From Candidatus Methanolliviera sp. GoM_asphalt (lineage in GTDB: Archaea > Halobacteriota > Methanoliparia > Methanoliparales > Methanoliparaceae), in contig CABGHH010000122.1 in assembly GCA_902158745.1 (NCBI GenBank), positions 1 to 5,332 on the forward strand: DNA of 5,332 nucleotides. Direction: 5' to 3'. Every line of letters begins with the position of its first letter. The first letter of the stretch is position 1. The notes beneath the pieces were generated by a model, which saw only the letters and a program-made list of their open reading frames with translations, was not told the DNA's origin and searched no databases. The position numbers were made by a program, and so were the translations under genes. This document shows positions 5,125 to 5,332 of the stretch, one piece after another.

Positions 5125-5211
5125 ATGGGGATGGGAACTTACGGCGAATCGAAAATAATCGAAGAAGAACATTTAAATATGGTTAGCTTGATAGATGTCG
5201 GTATCTTCTAA
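5125..5211 (+). CDS. Possible 28-residue micro-ORF A
   Basis: ATG 5125 to TAA 5209-5211 gives MGMGTYGESKIIEEEHLN and then MVSLIDVGIF. The only ribosome-binding-like word is a weak GGTAG about 5 nt upstream. It is properly placed behind the TATA-like box at 5084-5092. The composition is plausible for protein, but there is no recognisable motif and the length is within chance. It overlaps the start of micro-ORF B in another frame. Confidence 0.25.
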   Translation: MGMGTYGESKIIEEEHLNMVSLIDVGIF

Positions 5212-5275
5212 TATAGAAGAATGGAGGGAAAAATGGAAATATGTTGTCTGCCGTGTAGTTGTTGCATGCAAATAG
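5195..5275 (+). CDS. Possible 26-residue micro-ORF B, stop in the first repeat copy
   Basis: ATG 5195 to TAG 5273-5275 (followed at once by TGA) gives MSVSSNIEEWREKWKYVV and then CRVVVACK. EEWREKWKYVV looks like an amphipathic helix with paired tryptophans, more protein-like than the other frames. An in-frame TAG directly precedes the ATG and there is no ribosome-binding site, so it would have to be nearly leaderless or joined by frameshift to micro-ORF A. The final residues lie inside the 32-bp duplicated unit. Confidence 0.25.
   Translation: MSVSSNIEEWREKWKYVVCRVVVACK
5204..5220. repeat. 7-bp perfect hairpin before micro-ORF C
   Basis: TCTTCTA (5204-5210), ATA loop, TAGAAGA (5214-5220). 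It ends directly before GGAGG at 5223-5227 and covers the stop codon of micro-ORF A, so folding could influence access to that ribosome-binding site. It is unrelated in sequence to the AATCRAAGATT hairpins. Confidence 0.5.
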
Positions 5276-5307
5276 TGAGCATGTGTGTACATGTTGTATG
5301 CAAATAG
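5233..5307 (+). CDS. Possible Cys-rich micro-ORF C, frameshifted by the duplication
   Basis: ATG 5233 follows a good ribosome-binding site, GGAGG at 5223-5227, by 5 nt and opens MEICCLPCSCCMQIVSMCV, with six of the first 18 residues cysteine. TAG at 5305-5307 ends it after 24 residues, inside the second copy of the 32-bp repeat. With only one copy the frame would stay open to the window edge (…CVQSI), so the duplication truncates it. A CCxxCxCC cluster could bind metal, but no family is recognised and the cysteine content may come from a TGT/TGC-rich sequence. The in-frame ATG at 5221 is less likely as the start because the GGAGG lies after it. Confidence 0.3.
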   Translation: MEICCLPCSCCMQIVSMCVHVVCK

Positions 5308-5323
5308 TGAGCATGTGTGTACA
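5260..5323. repeat. 32-bp tandem duplication
   Basis: Two head-to-tail copies, 5260-5291 and 5292-5323, differ at one base (C5265 against T5297). Each contains ATGCAAATAGTGAGCATG followed by TGTGTACA. There is no spacer between the copies and no third copy in the remaining 9 bases. The length is not a multiple of three, so it shifts any frame passing through. Confidence 0.9.
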
Positions 5324-5332
5324 GTCGATAGA

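Larger units (their letters stand above)
5031..5332. other. Right-end region without a long gene
   Basis: No long open frame runs here on either strand. It holds TATA-like boxes (5053-5060, 5084-5092), three competing micro-ORFs, a hairpin at 5204-5220 and a 32-bp tandem duplication, described separately. A gene that begins here and continues past the window cannot be ruled out. Confidence 0.6.

Noticed and set aside
5260..5323. Start of a CRISPR array
   Set aside because: The two copies are directly adjacent with no spacer and no third copy follows; it is a simple tandem duplication.

Overview
The window looks like a chromosomal piece of an anaerobic euryarchaeon. The evidence is a set of archaea-specific genes (an Hjc-type Holliday junction resolvase, a DphB diphthine synthase, a DUF357 protein), archaeal TATA boxes, GGAGG/GGTGA ribosome-binding sites and a tRNA-Thr with U73 and no encoded CCA. 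Protein style and insertion-sequence debris suggest a methanogen or alkane/methane-oxidising relative (an ANME-1 or Syntrophoarchaeum-like lineage is a guess).

Layout. Positions 1-430 are a graveyard of mobile DNA on the minus strand: a decayed C-terminal piece of an IS630-type transposase, two short perfect hairpins, and the frameshifted zinc-ribbon N-terminus of a second transposase. An AT-rich gap follows (429-615). Two minus-strand genes come next: a CNNM/CorB-like membrane protein (616-1608) that ends after its CBS pair, and hjc (1772-2221). A divergent promoter region (2222-2356) holds three 11-12 bp tandem repeats, a perfectly palindromic TATA element and a third hairpin of the same family as those at the left end.

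On the plus strand a tight operon runs dphB (2357-3127), a DUF357 gene (3137-3424) and a xylose-isomerase-like TIM-barrel gene (3434-4198), with 9-nt gaps and ribosome-binding sites that touch the preceding stop codons. The last gene runs into tRNA-Thr(CGT) (4161-4233): its last 12 codons are tRNA sequence and its stop codon lies across the anticodon loop. After a T-run, a separate promoter drives an unrecognised tryptophan-rich, probably beta-rich soluble protein (4296-5030). The right end (5031-5332) holds no long gene, but has promoter-like boxes, three mutually exclusive micro-ORFs, a 7-bp hairpin and a 32-bp tandem duplication.

The known functions are housekeeping: metal-ion membrane transport or sensing, recombination, EF-2 diphthamide modification and threonine decoding. 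No defence or other complete novel system is evident. The most interesting points are the CDS-tRNA overlap, the covarying hairpin family, the symmetrical hjc/dphB promoter with its helical-turn repeats, and the duplicated micro-ORF region at the right edge.
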